Shown piece by piece: positions 27,635 through 36,697 of a DNA stretch of 64,000 bases. The notes beneath the pieces are model-generated. The model was given only the letters and a program-made list of their open reading frames with translations, was not told where the DNA came from and ran no database searches. How positions within the stretch are numbered: position 1 is the stretch's first letter; each line of letters opens with the position of its first letter. This DNA is from Flavobacteria bacterium BBFL7 (lineage in GTDB: Bacteria > Bacteroidota > Bacteroidia > Flavobacteriales > Flavobacteriaceae): the NCBI GenBank assembly GCA_000153385.1, contig CH672374.1, positions 880,958 to 944,957 on the forward strand, read 5' to 3'. The position numbers and the translations under genes are program-made.

Positions 27635-28480
27635 GCTACCTTCTGGAAAAATAAGTAATGGTAAGTCAGTATGAAAACTTAATTTCTCAACAGTTGATGT
27701 TTTAACTAGACCTTTTAAAAAACTGTATTTATGATACATTAAAGTCACTAAATCAATATGTTGTGTTTCGCAAAATTGCTTAAGATTACTCTCAATAGAA
27801 TCTTCACTTGAAATCCAATGAGTCACAAACTCAACATCATTTAAATGCGATTTCAAGTGACTAAACTGTGATTCAACATCGTTTTGAATATCTGATTGTT
27901 TATGGAAATGTACCAGCTGTAATTTTGAATTGTGTTCTTTGATTATCATTTTTAAAAAAGTAACATTCTGTAATTGATCATCTTTTTTAAAGTCCGTGGC
28001 ATATGCAATACTCTTAGGACTTAAATTATTAGAATCCTTTGGCACTAGGAAAAGTGGTATCGGGCTTATATTTTTAATTACATCTACCGCCTGACTGCCT
28101 ATAAAAACTTCTTTTAATCCTGTTGCTCCTTTAGTACCCATAACAACAAAATGTATATCTAAATTCTCAATTAAATCATTGATGATATCATTAAGTGGTA
28201 GTGCCGCATACATCAATTCTACATTCAATTGTTGTCCAGCACAATCTAATTTAATACGATGAGATTGTTCTTCTAATTTATTATGAACACGTGTTCTTAA
28301 CTGTGCAGTTATACCTTCATTAGCAACAGGATCCATTTTACTAATTGAGTCATTTAAAGTTGCCTCATATGAATGAACTAAATAAATATGGCTTTCCTCA
28401 TTAGGAAACAATTGTGTTGCATAAAATAATGCATTATATGCATTCTCAGAAAAGTCAGTAGGTACTATAATTGATGCCAT
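27632..28480 (-). CDS. Universal stress protein, tandem Usp domains (Usp2)
   Basis: A 282-residue double-Usp protein. The start is placed at ATG 28480 (MASIIVPTDFSENAYNAL), because this matches its paralogues and lies 18 bp from the promoter -7 box; a longer in-frame start at 28522 would run through the promoter. The ATP-binding pattern MGTKGATGLKEVFIGS in domain 1 is intact. It is close in sequence to the next gene (shared GLKEVFIGSQ), which suggests a recent duplication. Confidence 0.9.
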   Translation of the reverse strand: MASIIVPTDFSENAYNALFYATQLFPNEESHIYLVHSYEATLNDSISKMDPVANEGITAQLRTRVHNKLEEQSHRIKLDCAGQQLNVELMYAALPLNDIINDLIENLDIHFVVMGTKGATGLKEVFIGSQAVDVIKNISPIPLFLVPKDSNNLSPKSIAYATDFKKDDQLQNVTFLKMIIKEHNSKLQLVHFHKQSDIQNDVESQFSHLKSHLNDVEFVTHWISSEDSIESNLKQFCETQHIDLVTLMYHKYSFLKGLVKTSTVEKLSFHTDLPLLIFPEGS

Positions 28481-28498
28481 GATTATAAATTTAGAAGT

Positions 28499-28541
28499 TA
28501 AAACTAAAGCATGGGTAAGCAAGCACCTATGATAAAAATCA
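28499..28541 (-). promoter_or_regulatory. CRP/FNR-type promoter of usp2
   Basis: TGATAAAAATCA (28530-28541), 23 nt, then TAGTTTTA on the minus strand (28499-28506), ending 18 nt before the chosen ATG. Confidence 0.72.
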
Positions 28542-28544
28542 GTT

Positions 28545-29387
28545 CTATGCAGGTAATATTAAAAATGGTACACTCGAGCGGTGAACAACTCTCTTTACCA
28601 CCGGTTTAAATAATAGATTTTCAAAAAAGTTATGATGATTATGCACTAGAACGAGCAAATCAATACCATGTCTAGATTGAAAATCTTCCATTGCCTCTAA
28701 CACATCCATGCCTTTGGCTATTTGGGTAAGATGAGCGTCACGTTTAAAGAAGGCATCTAGCGCATTCATATTTTTAACTTGCTGTGGTGTTAGACTATTG
28801 CCTTCATAAGCATTTAAAAATATTAATCTTGAAATATTTGAATTGCAAATCTCTTCAAGCAATTCAATACCAGCATGTTCTTCATTTGTTTTATAGTCTG
28901 TAGTAAATAAAATCTCCTTAGGTTGTTTATAACTATAATTTTGAGGAACACCTATTACAGGAACTTTGGCATTCTTAATAACGTGCATTGTTTGTGAGCC
29001 TATAAAAACCTCTTTAAGACCAGACGCTCCATTAGTTCCCATAACAATGAGATCTATTTCATAATCTTTAACCAATTCATTCACCTCTATACTTAACATA
29101 TTGAAGGTAGAAATCCCTTGGAATGTATGACGTGCATTGTTATATTTTAATTGTACCTCATCAATAACCTTTTTAACATGTTCCTTAGATTTCTTTTTAA
29201 ATAATTCTCCTATTTCTAGGTCTAAACCTGGATCATTACCATAGGTTGTAGATGTATATAGAGCTACTGGCTCATAAGTATTGAGAACATAGAAATGACA
29301 ATCATCGTTTTTAAACAGTTGTACAGCATATTCTATAGCGTTGACAGAAGCAATAGAAAAATCTGTCGGCAAAAGTATTTTTTTCAT
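28545..29387 (-). CDS. Universal stress protein, tandem Usp domains (Usp3)
   Basis: A 280-residue double-Usp protein starting MKKILLPTDFSIASVNAI, with an intact ATP motif MGTNGASGLKEVFIGS. It is 11 bp downstream of usp4 and has no promoter element of its own, so it is probably the second gene of a usp4-usp3 operon. Confidence 0.9.
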   Translation of the reverse strand: MKKILLPTDFSIASVNAIEYAVQLFKNDDCHFYVLNTYEPVALYTSTTYGNDPGLDLEIGELFKKKSKEHVKKVIDEVQLKYNNARHTFQGISTFNMLSIEVNELVKDYEIDLIVMGTNGASGLKEVFIGSQTMHVIKNAKVPVIGVPQNYSYKQPKEILFTTDYKTNEEHAGIELLEEICNSNISRLIFLNAYEGNSLTPQQVKNMNALDAFFKRDAHLTQIAKGMDVLEAMEDFQSRHGIDLLVLVHNHHNFFENLLFKPVVKRVVHRSSVPFLILPA

Positions 29388-29398
29388 AGCATGTGATA

Positions 29399-30196
29399 TT
29401 AACGTTCAATATTTTGAAGAATTAAAAATGGAATTTTTAGATGCAATCCTAATGCGTCAATCGTCGGCGTTTTCAAATAAGACTCTAGAAAAGAGTGCTT
29501 AGAATTAGCTAACACTAGTAAATCAATCGCATGTTTATTTATAAAATTATTAATTACAGTCGTGCCTTCTCCTTTATCGTGACGGGTGTATTGTATTTCG
29601 CTTTCGCGAAAGCGTGATTCCCATAGTCCTTTAACTTCAACCTGTCGTCTTGATAATTGATCAAACTGTGCTATATGTAATAAATGAACTAAAGAACGAT
29701 GCTGTAGCGCAAGCATACTTATTAAGTCTAGTTCCCTTTCTTTAAAAGGAACCTGCAATCCAGATGGGAATAGAATACGCTCAGGACTCTTAAATTCTAA
29801 TTCCAGAGGTATGGCTAGAACGGGACAACTCACATTTTTTATAACTTGTAATGTATTGCTACCAAAACTTCTTCTGCGATCTGCTGTTTTACCTTGTGTC
29901 CCCATCACAATTAGGTCTGCATTCTCCTGATCTACTAATTGATTGAGCTGCGTTATAAATATTCCAGGCTTTACACAAGTCTCAAAACTATGATGTGGAT
30001 TATAAGTAAGGTATTCTACACGTTCTAATAAATGATCTAGTTGGTCATCACATGATTGTTGTCCTTCATGAAGTGACTGATCAGGACTATGGAGAATGAT
30101 AAACCTAGCTTCTTCTACATCAAAATATTGAATAGCACATTGTAAAGCGTTGAAGGCATTCTCTGAAAAATCTGTTGGAACGATAATGACTCTCAT
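29399..30196 (-). CDS. Universal stress protein, tandem Usp domains (Usp4)
   Basis: A 265-residue double-Usp protein starting MRVIIVPTDFSENAFNAL, with an intact motif MGTQGKTADRRRSFGS. An exact CGCTTTCGCGAAAGCG palindrome (29599-29614) lies in the second domain, read in a frame giving RFRES. It is the first gene of the usp4-usp3 unit, driven by the promoter at 30219-30261. Confidence 0.9.
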   Translation of the reverse strand: MRVIIVPTDFSENAFNALQCAIQYFDVEEARFIILHSPDQSLHEGQQSCDDQLDHLLERVEYLTYNPHHSFETCVKPGIFITQLNQLVDQENADLIVMGTQGKTADRRRSFGSNTLQVIKNVSCPVLAIPLELEFKSPERILFPSGLQVPFKERELDLISMLALQHRSLVHLLHIAQFDQLSRRQVEVKGLWESRFRESEIQYTRHDKGEGTTVINNFINKHAIDLLVLANSKHSFLESYLKTPTIDALGLHLKIPFLILQNIER

Positions 30197-30218
30197 AATA
30201 AAATAGTATTGATTATCA

Positions 30219-30261
30219 TAAATCTATGACCTTCAACACATATAAACTATGACATTAATCA
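30219..30261 (-). promoter_or_regulatory. CRP/FNR-type promoter of usp4-usp3
   Basis: TGACATTAATCA (30250-30261), 23 nt, then TAGATTTA on the minus strand (30219-30226). Confidence 0.7.
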
Positions 30262-30269
30262 GCTCAACA

Positions 30270-31076
30270 TTACTCGTGTATGATTAAAAAAGGTAGTTGC
30301 TTACGGTAAGTTAGTGAATTGTCATGCGATGAAGTGAATAGGATATTTTCTAAAAAATTGATGTTCTTTGCAAAAAGAATCACTAATTCCACACGATGTA
30401 TACGTACAAATAACTGCAGCGCATTATCCATCGTTTTATCAATAACAGAGTGAAAACTGCATGAAAAACGATCTAGTGCATTTTTAAGAAAAGATTTGTT
30501 TTCCATCTGGCTATGCGATAATACAGCACTACTAGTCTGTAATTGTAATATATTAAGATGCGTTTGAGAACGATTCATAAACGCCGTTAACGTATTAGTT
30601 GCTTTTGAACGGTGAGTAAAATTAAAGTCTGATAATAAGACAACCTGTTCTAAAGGTTTACACTTAAATTTAAGAGGAACTAGTAGAATAGGGCATTTAA
30701 TACGTGTAATTATAGCTTTAATATGAGTAGCATCAATTTGTCCATCGCAAGTGGATGGGAAAACGTCGGTACACACGATTAAATCAATATCATTTAATTG
30801 AACAGCTTGTTTAACTTGTGTGATAAAACGACCATCTAATGAGAGCTCGACTATTTTTTGATGTGCTGCAATAAGCTGCTCTAGCGCTTTTAATCTAGTC
30901 TTTAAAGAACTTTTACTTGATTCGAGTAAGTCAGGATGTAATTTACTAGCAGTGGGAAAAGTTTTTACCGGTAATAGATAAAAGCACATACCAGGATCAC
31001 GATACATAGATATAGCACACTGAGCAGCGTTCCATGATGGATCTGTATTATCTACTGGTATAAGAATATGCTTCAT
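30270..31076 (-). CDS. Divergent universal stress protein lacking the nucleotide-binding motif (Usp5)
   Basis: A 268-residue protein. It begins MKHILIPVDNTDPSWNAA, and the position of the usual GxxG-9x-GS loop reads VCTDVFPSTCDGQIDATH, so the ATP-binding glycines are gone. Overall length and beta/alpha order match the neighbouring double-Usp proteins (KCPILLVPL ends domain 1). It may be a non-nucleotide-binding, heteromerising or signalling Usp. It has the same promoter type as its neighbours. Confidence 0.82.
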   Translation of the reverse strand: MKHILIPVDNTDPSWNAAQCAISMYRDPGMCFYLLPVKTFPTASKLHPDLLESSKSSLKTRLKALEQLIAAHQKIVELSLDGRFITQVKQAVQLNDIDLIVCTDVFPSTCDGQIDATHIKAIITRIKCPILLVPLKFKCKPLEQVVLLSDFNFTHRSKATNTLTAFMNRSQTHLNILQLQTSSAVLSHSQMENKSFLKNALDRFSCSFHSVIDKTMDNALQLFVRIHRVELVILFAKNINFLENILFTSSHDNSLTYRKQLPFLIIHE

Positions 31077-31096
31077 TGCAAACTACTTTGAGCTCA

Positions 31097-31139
31097 CAAA
31101 AATATCGGCATTGTAATTATCAAATAATGATAAAAGTCA
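31097..31139 (-). promoter_or_regulatory. CRP/FNR-type promoter of usp5
   Basis: TGATAAAAGTCA (31128-31139), 23 nt, then TATTTTTG on the minus strand (31097-31104), an exact -7 match. The right half-site GTCA differs from ATCA at one base. Confidence 0.7.
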
Positions 31140-31151
31140 GTTTTAGAAAAA

Positions 31152-32207
31152 TTATTCTACTTTTTCTAAACCGCTCAAATTAATGATTTTAATACTGCGC
31201 CCTTCTATCTCTATAAGGCCATCTTTTTTAAACCCAGATAAGGTTCTAATTAAGCTTTCAGTTGCGATACCAGCCACACTGGCTAAATCATTACGTGTTA
31301 TGCTTATATCTTCTTGTGCATCTTTATTATAAACACTAGCAAACTGAAGTATGGTTTGAGCCGTTTTTTTACGTACTGAGCTATAAGCCATTTGTAATAA
31401 TTGTGATTTTACATGGGCCACATTATGAGATAATAGTTGCAATAATTCCATTGAGAGGTTATTGTTGTTATCTAATATATCCTTTAGTACAGATTTAGAA
31501 ACACCTACTAATTTTACATCCTCAAGCGCCTCTGCTGACTCCTCATAGGCAACGTTATCTAAAATTGAAGTAAATCCTAAGAACTCATCCTCCTTAAATA
31601 AGGATGTAATGAGCTCCTTTCCACTTTTATCAATTTGATATGTTTTAACGACGCCTCTAGTGATTAAATAAATTCTGAAAGACCGTGAACCTTCTTGATA
31701 AATCACTTCTCCTTTTTTAAAACTTAGCTCTTCACCATTGTCATCAAAGAAGTTTTTTAACTCATTTAGGTTGCGCAATTGATCTTCATCACTAGAAGAT
31801 TGTGGTATGTTATTCAATAAGGTTTTAAAAACCCCTGCTTTGGCTAATCGAGTTTCGATAGCTTTTAAAAGTTCTTCTTCCTCAAACGGTTTAGTTAAAT
31901 AATCATCTGCGCCCAGATCCATACCTTTACGTACCTCTTTATGATCTGTACGAGCAGATAAAAAGATAAAAGGAATTTGGTTTGTACTTGTATCCAACGA
32001 TAATGCTTCTAAAACGCCATAACCATCTACCTCTGGCATCATGATATCACATACCACAACATCAGGTTTATTCTTTTTGGCTAGCTCGATTCCTGCACGA
32101 CCATTAGGTGCGGTGATGACCTCATAATCTGATAGTTCAAGCAACTCTGCCGTGTTTTCTCTTAATGCAGTATCATCTTCTATGATTAAGACTTTTTTCA
32201 TTACCAT
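31152..32207 (-). CDS. Response regulator fused to CRP/FNR-type DNA-binding module
   Basis: A 351-residue protein. A receiver domain (1-122; IIEDDTALRENTA, phospho-acceptor VVVCDIMMP at Asp54, switch Lys in YLTKPF) is joined to a cNMP-binding-like beta-roll (about 150-260; FKKGEVIYQEGSRSFRIYLITRGVV) and a C-terminal Crp-type winged helix (about 275-345). The recognition helix TESLIRTLSGF keeps the Glu317 and Arg321 pair that in FNR/CRP reads the TGA core. No Cys cluster for Fe-S is present. It is encoded 1 bp after its kinase. It is the natural candidate to bind the six TGAY-N4-RTCA sites around it. Confidence 0.92.
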   Translation of the reverse strand: MVMKKVLIIEDDTALRENTAELLELSDYEVITAPNGRAGIELAKKNKPDVVVCDIMMPEVDGYGVLEALSLDTSTNQIPFIFLSARTDHKEVRKGMDLGADDYLTKPFEEEELLKAIETRLAKAGVFKTLLNNIPQSSSDEDQLRNLNELKNFFDDNGEELSFKKGEVIYQEGSRSFRIYLITRGVVKTYQIDKSGKELITSLFKEDEFLGFTSILDNVAYEESAEALEDVKLVGVSKSVLKDILDNNNNLSMELLQLLSHNVAHVKSQLLQMAYSSVRKKTAQTILQFASVYNKDAQEDISITRNDLASVAGIATESLIRTLSGFKKDGLIEIEGRSIKIINLSGLEKVE

Positions 32208-32208
32208 T

Positions 32209-33435
32209 TTATTTACTTGTAGGAATACTTATAATAAATGTAGAACCTTCATTTTCTTTACTCTGAAAGACAATTGAACTACCTAGATTTTTCAAATGAT
32301 TTTGAACAATGTTAAGACCTATTCCTGTACCAGGATTAAGCAATACATTTTCTGCTCTGAAATATCGATCAAAAACAAAACGCTGTTCATGTTCTGGAAT
32401 ACCTATTCCTTGATCTATAATGGATATCTCTATATCATCTTCCTTTCCAATTATTCTTATATCAACCGTCGTTCCTTCTCCAGAATATTTAACGGCATTA
32501 TGTATCAGGTTACTCAAAGATAGTTCTAGAATCTTCTCATCAAACTCTAAAGTAAAATCATCAGCATTGCGAGGATAATTGATTGTTTGACCATCTTTAA
32601 GGTGCACATTTGCATCATAGATCACTTCATTAAGTACTTTACTCAATGGGAATGAGGTAATTTTATAATTCGTCTTACCGGTATCTAATCTCTCAATAGA
32701 TAAAAAGTCATCGATAATCGTATTAAGATACTTCACTTTACTCTTAATGGTGTTAAGGTGTTTAACCCTTTTTTCTTGATGTTCCTCTTTAGTATACTTT
32801 GCCGCTAGTGTAGCAGATGTTAAAATACCACTTATAGGTGTTTTAAACTCATGAGATACTAATGATAAAAATTTAGTCTTCAACTCATTAAGCTCCTTTT
32901 CTTTTTGCAGGGCTTCATTGGCACTTCTTTCTGCCTCTTTTCTTAGGGCGACCTCTTCTTGTAAGGACTTAACCGCTTTATTTAAAGAGTCAGTTCGTTC
33001 TTCAATTTTTTCTTCTAGATGGTAATTTAGTTCCTCTATATGTTGCTCTTGTGCTTTACGCACAGTTATATCTGTCACAAGTGCCATTACGTAATGATGA
33101 TCGTGCAATGAAAAAGGATTCAATCCAGCTTCTACAGGAAATTGAGAGCCATCCTTGCGTACTCCATAAAGCACACGACCTTTTCCCATTTCTCTCTTCT
33201 GACTATGTTTCATAAAGCCATTGAAATGAGAATGATGCTCTTTATGATAAGAAGATGGAATTAATGCATGTAAGTGTTGCCCTTCTAGCTCCTTAGGTTT
33301 ATAACCGAATATTGCTCTGGCCGATGCATTAGTAGCGACAATAAATTGTTCTGAATTAACCACAACAATTCCTTCTGATGCGCCCTCAAATAAAATACGA
33401 AATGCTTCTTCTACACTATCTTCAAAAAAATTCAT
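32209..33435 (-). CDS. PAS-domain sensor histidine kinase, FixL-like PAS
   Basis: A 408-residue cytosolic kinase without membrane helices. The PAS domain (about 10-125) is followed by a coiled coil (130-185), HisKA (SLVSHEFKTP, His195) and HATPase ([29 protein letters not shown]). The PAS segment from IPSSYHKEHHSHF to GKGRVLYGVRKDG aligns without gaps to the FixL heme pocket: His67 falls on the FixL proximal heme His and Arg87 on the distal O2-sensing Arg. That pattern also occurs in PAS domains not shown to bind heme, so oxygen sensing is a hypothesis. It forms an operon with the REC-CRP gene. Confidence 0.9.
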   Translation of the reverse strand: MNFFEDSVEEAFRILFEGASEGIVVVNSEQFIVATNASARAIFGYKPKELEGQHLHALIPSSYHKEHHSHFNGFMKHSQKREMGKGRVLYGVRKDGSQFPVEAGLNPFSLHDHHYVMALVTDITVRKAQEQHIEELNYHLEEKIEERTDSLNKAVKSLQEEVALRKEAERSANEALQKEKELNELKTKFLSLVSHEFKTPISGILTSATLAAKYTKEEHQEKRVKHLNTIKSKVKYLNTIIDDFLSIERLDTGKTNYKITSFPLSKVLNEVIYDANVHLKDGQTINYPRNADDFTLEFDEKILELSLSNLIHNAVKYSGEGTTVDIRIIGKEDDIEISIIDQGIGIPEHEQRFVFDRYFRAENVLLNPGTGIGLNIVQNHLKNLGSSIVFQSKENEGSTFIISIPTSK

Positions 33436-33548
33436 ATCTCAAAAATACAATTAATGTACTGTTATTTGATATCTCATTAATCATTTAGATTAACTATAAA
33501 ATGTAAAGAATACTGCATGATGCAATTAATATATAAACGTATTGGTCA

Positions 33549-33591
33549 TGATAATAATCATAGTTCCCTTTTACACCAGTATTTAAATTTG
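33549..33591 (+). promoter_or_regulatory. CRP/FNR-type promoter of the 33608 gene
   Basis: TGATAATAATCA (33549-33560), 23 nt, then TAAATTTG (33584-33591), an exact -7 box. This is the only member on the plus strand, and it drives the gene divergent to the kinase. Confidence 0.72.
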
Positions 33592-33607
33592 GTTAAAACT
33601 ACAGATT

Positions 33608-34012
33608 ATGATTCCAGATATAAAAACTACACCACTATTTTATCATCATCTAGGAAAACTGTTCTATGCGGTAGCATTTAGTGATAAAAAAATAGCTCCA
33701 GAAGAATTTTTAAAACTACAAGAGTACATTGAAAAGTTCTGGGTGCAGTATGATAGTCTAACTGATATTTTTGAAAGTGATGCCGCGCATCTTATAGAAG
33801 TCGTTTTTGAAGGCGCTCAATTTTTTAAAGAAAGTCCAGATGATATGTTTCAATCATTTATCTCCTATAAACGCAAACATGAAAACCTTTTTAATAGTCA
33901 AGTTAGGCTACTTATACTGGAAACAGCAAGAGCTATCGCGCACTCTTATGCACAGATTAATAAGTCTGAGTTGATAATGCTGAGTACATTGGAAATAGAA
34001 TTCAATAAATGA
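33608..34012 (+). CDS. Small helical protein, possibly TerB-like, in the Usp/CRP regulon
   Basis: A 134-residue all-alpha protein. The segment GKLFYAVAFSDKKIAPEEFLKLQEYI has the look of a TerB-type helix-acidic loop-helix (A-x-SDxxIxxEE), but the match is by eye only. It has no signal peptide or membrane segment. It is transcribed divergently from the sensor kinase operon, with the same TGAT-N4-ATCA promoter as the usp genes, so it is probably a member of that response. Confidence 0.7.
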   Translation: MIPDIKTTPLFYHHLGKLFYAVAFSDKKIAPEEFLKLQEYIEKFWVQYDSLTDIFESDAAHLIEVVFEGAQFFKESPDDMFQSFISYKRKHENLFNSQVRLLILETARAIAHSYAQINKSELIMLSTLEIEFNK

Positions 34013-34068
34013 CATCTAAAAATTGTGACTCTATAAAGTATTAGTTCATCCCATATAATTAAATTTAA

Positions 34069-34536
34069 ATGATAAATTCAAACACAGAACAACTTACCGC
34101 GTTATGGAAAGAATCTCGCACTAGATTAGAGAATCAACTTAGTTCTATAAGCGCATTTGATTTAAGAAAAAAACTAGCTCCTTCTCCTAATAGTTTAGGT
34201 TTTTTATTGCGCCATATTGTTGAAGTTGAGCTACTTTTTGCAAAAAATGTTTTTGGTGCAAAAGACACAAAAATAATTGCAAAAACCATCATTGCTCAAC
34301 ATGACACAGGTGAATGGACTGATCTAGAAAAATTAATGATGATGCTTGATAACTCAAGGGATATATTAATGGATATTATTCAAAAACAAGAGGTTAGTGA
34401 TTGGGATGTAGAAATAACGACCAAAGAATTTGGCATCAAGACTAAAGCACAAGCTCTAGGCCGTATCATCTCACACACAGCCTATCATGCAGGACAGATA
34501 GGTATTATTCTTAAATATGGAACCGTATTTAATTAA
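34069..34536 (+). CDS. DinB-family protein
   Basis: A 155-residue four-helix-bundle protein. The conserved His of RHIVEVELLFAKN and the C-terminal SHTAYHAGQIGIILKYG form the putative metal triad of the DinB/YfiT superfamily. Members include thiol-dependent S-transferases, and the substrate here is unknown. It follows the 33608 gene by 56 bp with no clear promoter. Confidence 0.85.
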   Translation: MINSNTEQLTALWKESRTRLENQLSSISAFDLRKKLAPSPNSLGFLLRHIVEVELLFAKNVFGAKDTKIIAKTIIAQHDTGEWTDLEKLMMMLDNSRDILMDIIQKQEVSDWDVEITTKEFGIKTKAQALGRIISHTAYHAGQIGIILKYGTVFN

Positions 34537-34593
34537 ATGATGAATATTGCAAAATCCTACCATTATTAGCTCATATTAATACATATACTCAAC

Positions 34594-35238
34594 ATGAATT
34601 CCATCAACACTTTTATAGACCATACACAACTTAAAGCCACGTCCACAATAGACGATATTGCCGTATTATGTAAAGAAGCTATAGAGCACCGTTTTTATGC
34701 CGTATGCGTTAATGGCTGTTATACCGCTTTCGCGAAAGCGGAATTGAAAAACACCTCAATAAAAATAGCAACCGTTGTCGGGTTTCCTTTAGGCGCTGTC
34801 AGTACTCAAACTAAAGTTTTTGAAACTAAAGAAGCTATAGCGCACGGTGCTGATGAAATCGACATGGTGCTTCAAATAGGAGCTTTAATAAATAATGATC
34901 TTGAAACAGTGAAAAAAGATATTCTTGCGGTGCGAGAAGCTTCAAAAGGAAAAGTCCTTAAAGTCATTTTTGAGAACTGTTACCTCAATGATAGTCAAAT
35001 TAAAAATGCCTGTGACATATGCCTAGAGGCAAATGTAGATTTTATTAAAACATCAACTGGTTTTGGCACTAGTGGCGCTACCCTTGAAAACATTCGATTA
35101 ATGAAAGAAACAGTAAGAAATCAAATTAAAATTAAAGCTTCTGGAGGCATTAGAGATAAAGAAACGGCTCTAAAATATATAGCGCTAGGTGTGGATAGAA
35201 TAGGAACTTCATCTGGTATTAAAATAGTAGAAGCATAA
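34594..35238 (+). CDS. deoC: Deoxyribose-phosphate aldolase
   Basis: A 214-residue class I aldolase: N-terminal FIDHTQLKATSTIDDI, VVGFPLGAV, HGADEIDMVL, the Schiff-base Lys region VDFIKTSTGFG and KASGGIRDKETAL. It cleaves deoxyribose-5-phosphate to acetaldehyde and glyceraldehyde-3-phosphate. It is directly followed (18 bp) by deoD, forming a nucleoside-salvage pair. An exact palindrome (34725-34740) encodes AFAKA in the surface helix after the CVNGCYT strand. Confidence 0.96.
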   Translation: MNSINTFIDHTQLKATSTIDDIAVLCKEAIEHRFYAVCVNGCYTAFAKAELKNTSIKIATVVGFPLGAVSTQTKVFETKEAIAHGADEIDMVLQIGALINNDLETVKKDILAVREASKGKVLKVIFENCYLNDSQIKNACDICLEANVDFIKTSTGFGTSGATLENIRLMKETVRNQIKIKASGGIRDKETALKYIALGVDRIGTSSGIKIVEA

Positions 35239-35256
35239 TTAAATAAGACCCATATT

Positions 35257-35958
35257 ATGAGTACACATATAGAAGCCAAAAAAGGAGAAATTGCGGACAC
35301 AGTTCTACTTCCTGGAGATCCTATGCGAGCAAAATGGATAGCTGAAACCTTTCTGGATAACGCAATTTGTTATAATGATGTACGAGGCATGTTGGGCTAT
35401 ACGGGAAGCTATAAAGGTAAGCCTGTATCTGTACAAGGAACCGGTATGGGAATACCGTCTGCACTTATCTACTGTCATGAATTAATTAATGATTATGGAG
35501 TAAAGAATTTGATACGTGTAGGATCTGCTGGCTCTTATCAAAAGGATGTAGCGATAAGAGATATTGTGATTGCAATGGCGGCCAGTACGACATCTGGAAT
35601 TAATAATTCAAGATTTAAGAATGCCGACTACTCGCCTACTGCAAATTTTGATTTATTTCTTAAAGCATGCCTTTATGCCAAAGATAAAAATATACCTATA
35701 AAAGCTGGGAATATCCTATCTGCAGATGAGTTCTATGAAGACGATTTTGAGAACTATAAACAATGGGCAGACTATGGTGTATTATGTGTAGAAATGGAAA
35801 CTGCTGGACTATATACTATCGCAGCAAAACACAATGTAAAGGCACTTTCCATACTTACGATATCAGATTCACTAGTTACTGGAGAACACACCACGTCTGA
35901 AGAAAGAGAAACAACATTTCAAAAAATGATTGAGATAGCACTAGCCACGTTAGAGTGA
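35257..35958 (+). CDS. deoD: Purine-nucleoside phosphorylase
   Basis: A 233-residue hexameric-type PNP with [23 protein letters not shown], the GTGMGIPS phosphate loop, [11 protein letters not shown], and the catalytic EMETAG...ILTISDS segment with the Asp. It splits purine (deoxy)nucleosides with phosphate; after phosphopentomutase the deoxyribose-5-phosphate feeds deoC. It is convergent with the TSUP gene, with a 1-bp gap. Confidence 0.96.
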   Translation: MSTHIEAKKGEIADTVLLPGDPMRAKWIAETFLDNAICYNDVRGMLGYTGSYKGKPVSVQGTGMGIPSALIYCHELINDYGVKNLIRVGSAGSYQKDVAIRDIVIAMAASTTSGINNSRFKNADYSPTANFDLFLKACLYAKDKNIPIKAGNILSADEFYEDDFENYKQWADYGVLCVEMETAGLYTIAAKHNVKALSILTISDSLVTGEHTTSEERETTFQKMIEIALATLE

Positions 35959-35959
35959 T

Positions 35960-36697
35960 TTACATTTTTATGTAATCAGAAAAAACACTGGCGATACCTA
36001 TAATCAATATTAATACGAGTACTAAAGTTCTAAATTGTTCTTGAGAAAAATAAGCTAGTATTCGCTTGCCGATCCATGTACCTAAAATAGCAACTATTAA
36101 TAATAGTCCAACTATATAGAGATGATCATAGTGCATGTAACCATTGTAGTAATAAATAACAGCTCTACTAGCATCTACACCAAAATCAATAGCTGCAGAT
36201 GTCGCAATAAAGGTAGCTTTATCCATTTTAAAAGCAGCCATAGTAATACCTCTTATCGCACCACCAGTGCCTAATAACCCAGCACTTAGACCAGATAAAA
36301 CTCCACCTGTAATAGCATTTTTATTGCTGTCTTTAACCACTAAATTCTTAAAAATTAAAAACATAAGACTAAGTACGATTAGGAATACACCTAATATAAG
36401 TCCCAACATACTAGGATTAATATATTTACTTAAAAAGGCGCCGATAGAAACAAATATAATTGCTGGTATACCTAGATAGAACAACAGCCTTTTATCCAAA
36501 CCTTTTCTGAAGAAGGCGATCTTAGTCACATTACTGGATAAATGAAATAATGCTGTAATTCCTAGTACAGATTGAAAGTCAAAATAGAAATTTGCAACTG
36601 GCACAAAAAATACTGAAGAACCAAAACCACCAACGGTTCCTAAAACTTCTGCCAGTAAAGCTAGTATTAAAAAGACAGGTAGGTATCTACTAAGCAT
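35960..36697 (-). CDS. TSUP-family (TauE/SafE) membrane permease
   Basis: A 245-residue protein with about eight hydrophobic helices and the TSUP repeats GGFGSSVFFVPVANFYFDF and SGLSAGLLGTGGAIRG. These permeases move sulfite, sulfonates or other small anions; the substrate here is unknown. It begins at the base next to the usp6 stop and so probably shares the usp6 promoter. This brings a permease into the Usp regulon. Confidence 0.88.
   Translation of the reverse strand: MLSRYLPVFLILALLAEVLGTVGGFGSSVFFVPVANFYFDFQSVLGITALFHLSSNVTKIAFFRKGLDKRLLFYLGIPAIIFVSIGAFLSKYINPSMLGLILGVFLIVLSLMFLIFKNLVVKDSNKNAITGGVLSGLSAGLLGTGGAIRGITMAAFKMDKATFIATSAAIDFGVDASRAVIYYYNGYMHYDHLYIVGLLLIVAILGTWIGKRILAYFSQEQFRTLVLVLILIIGIASVFSDYIKM

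Noticed and set aside
33436-33482. Autoregulatory CRP/FNR site for the kinase-regulator operon
   Set aside because: A TATTTTTG -7 box exists at 33440-33447, but the expected inverted repeat 23 nt upstream is absent.
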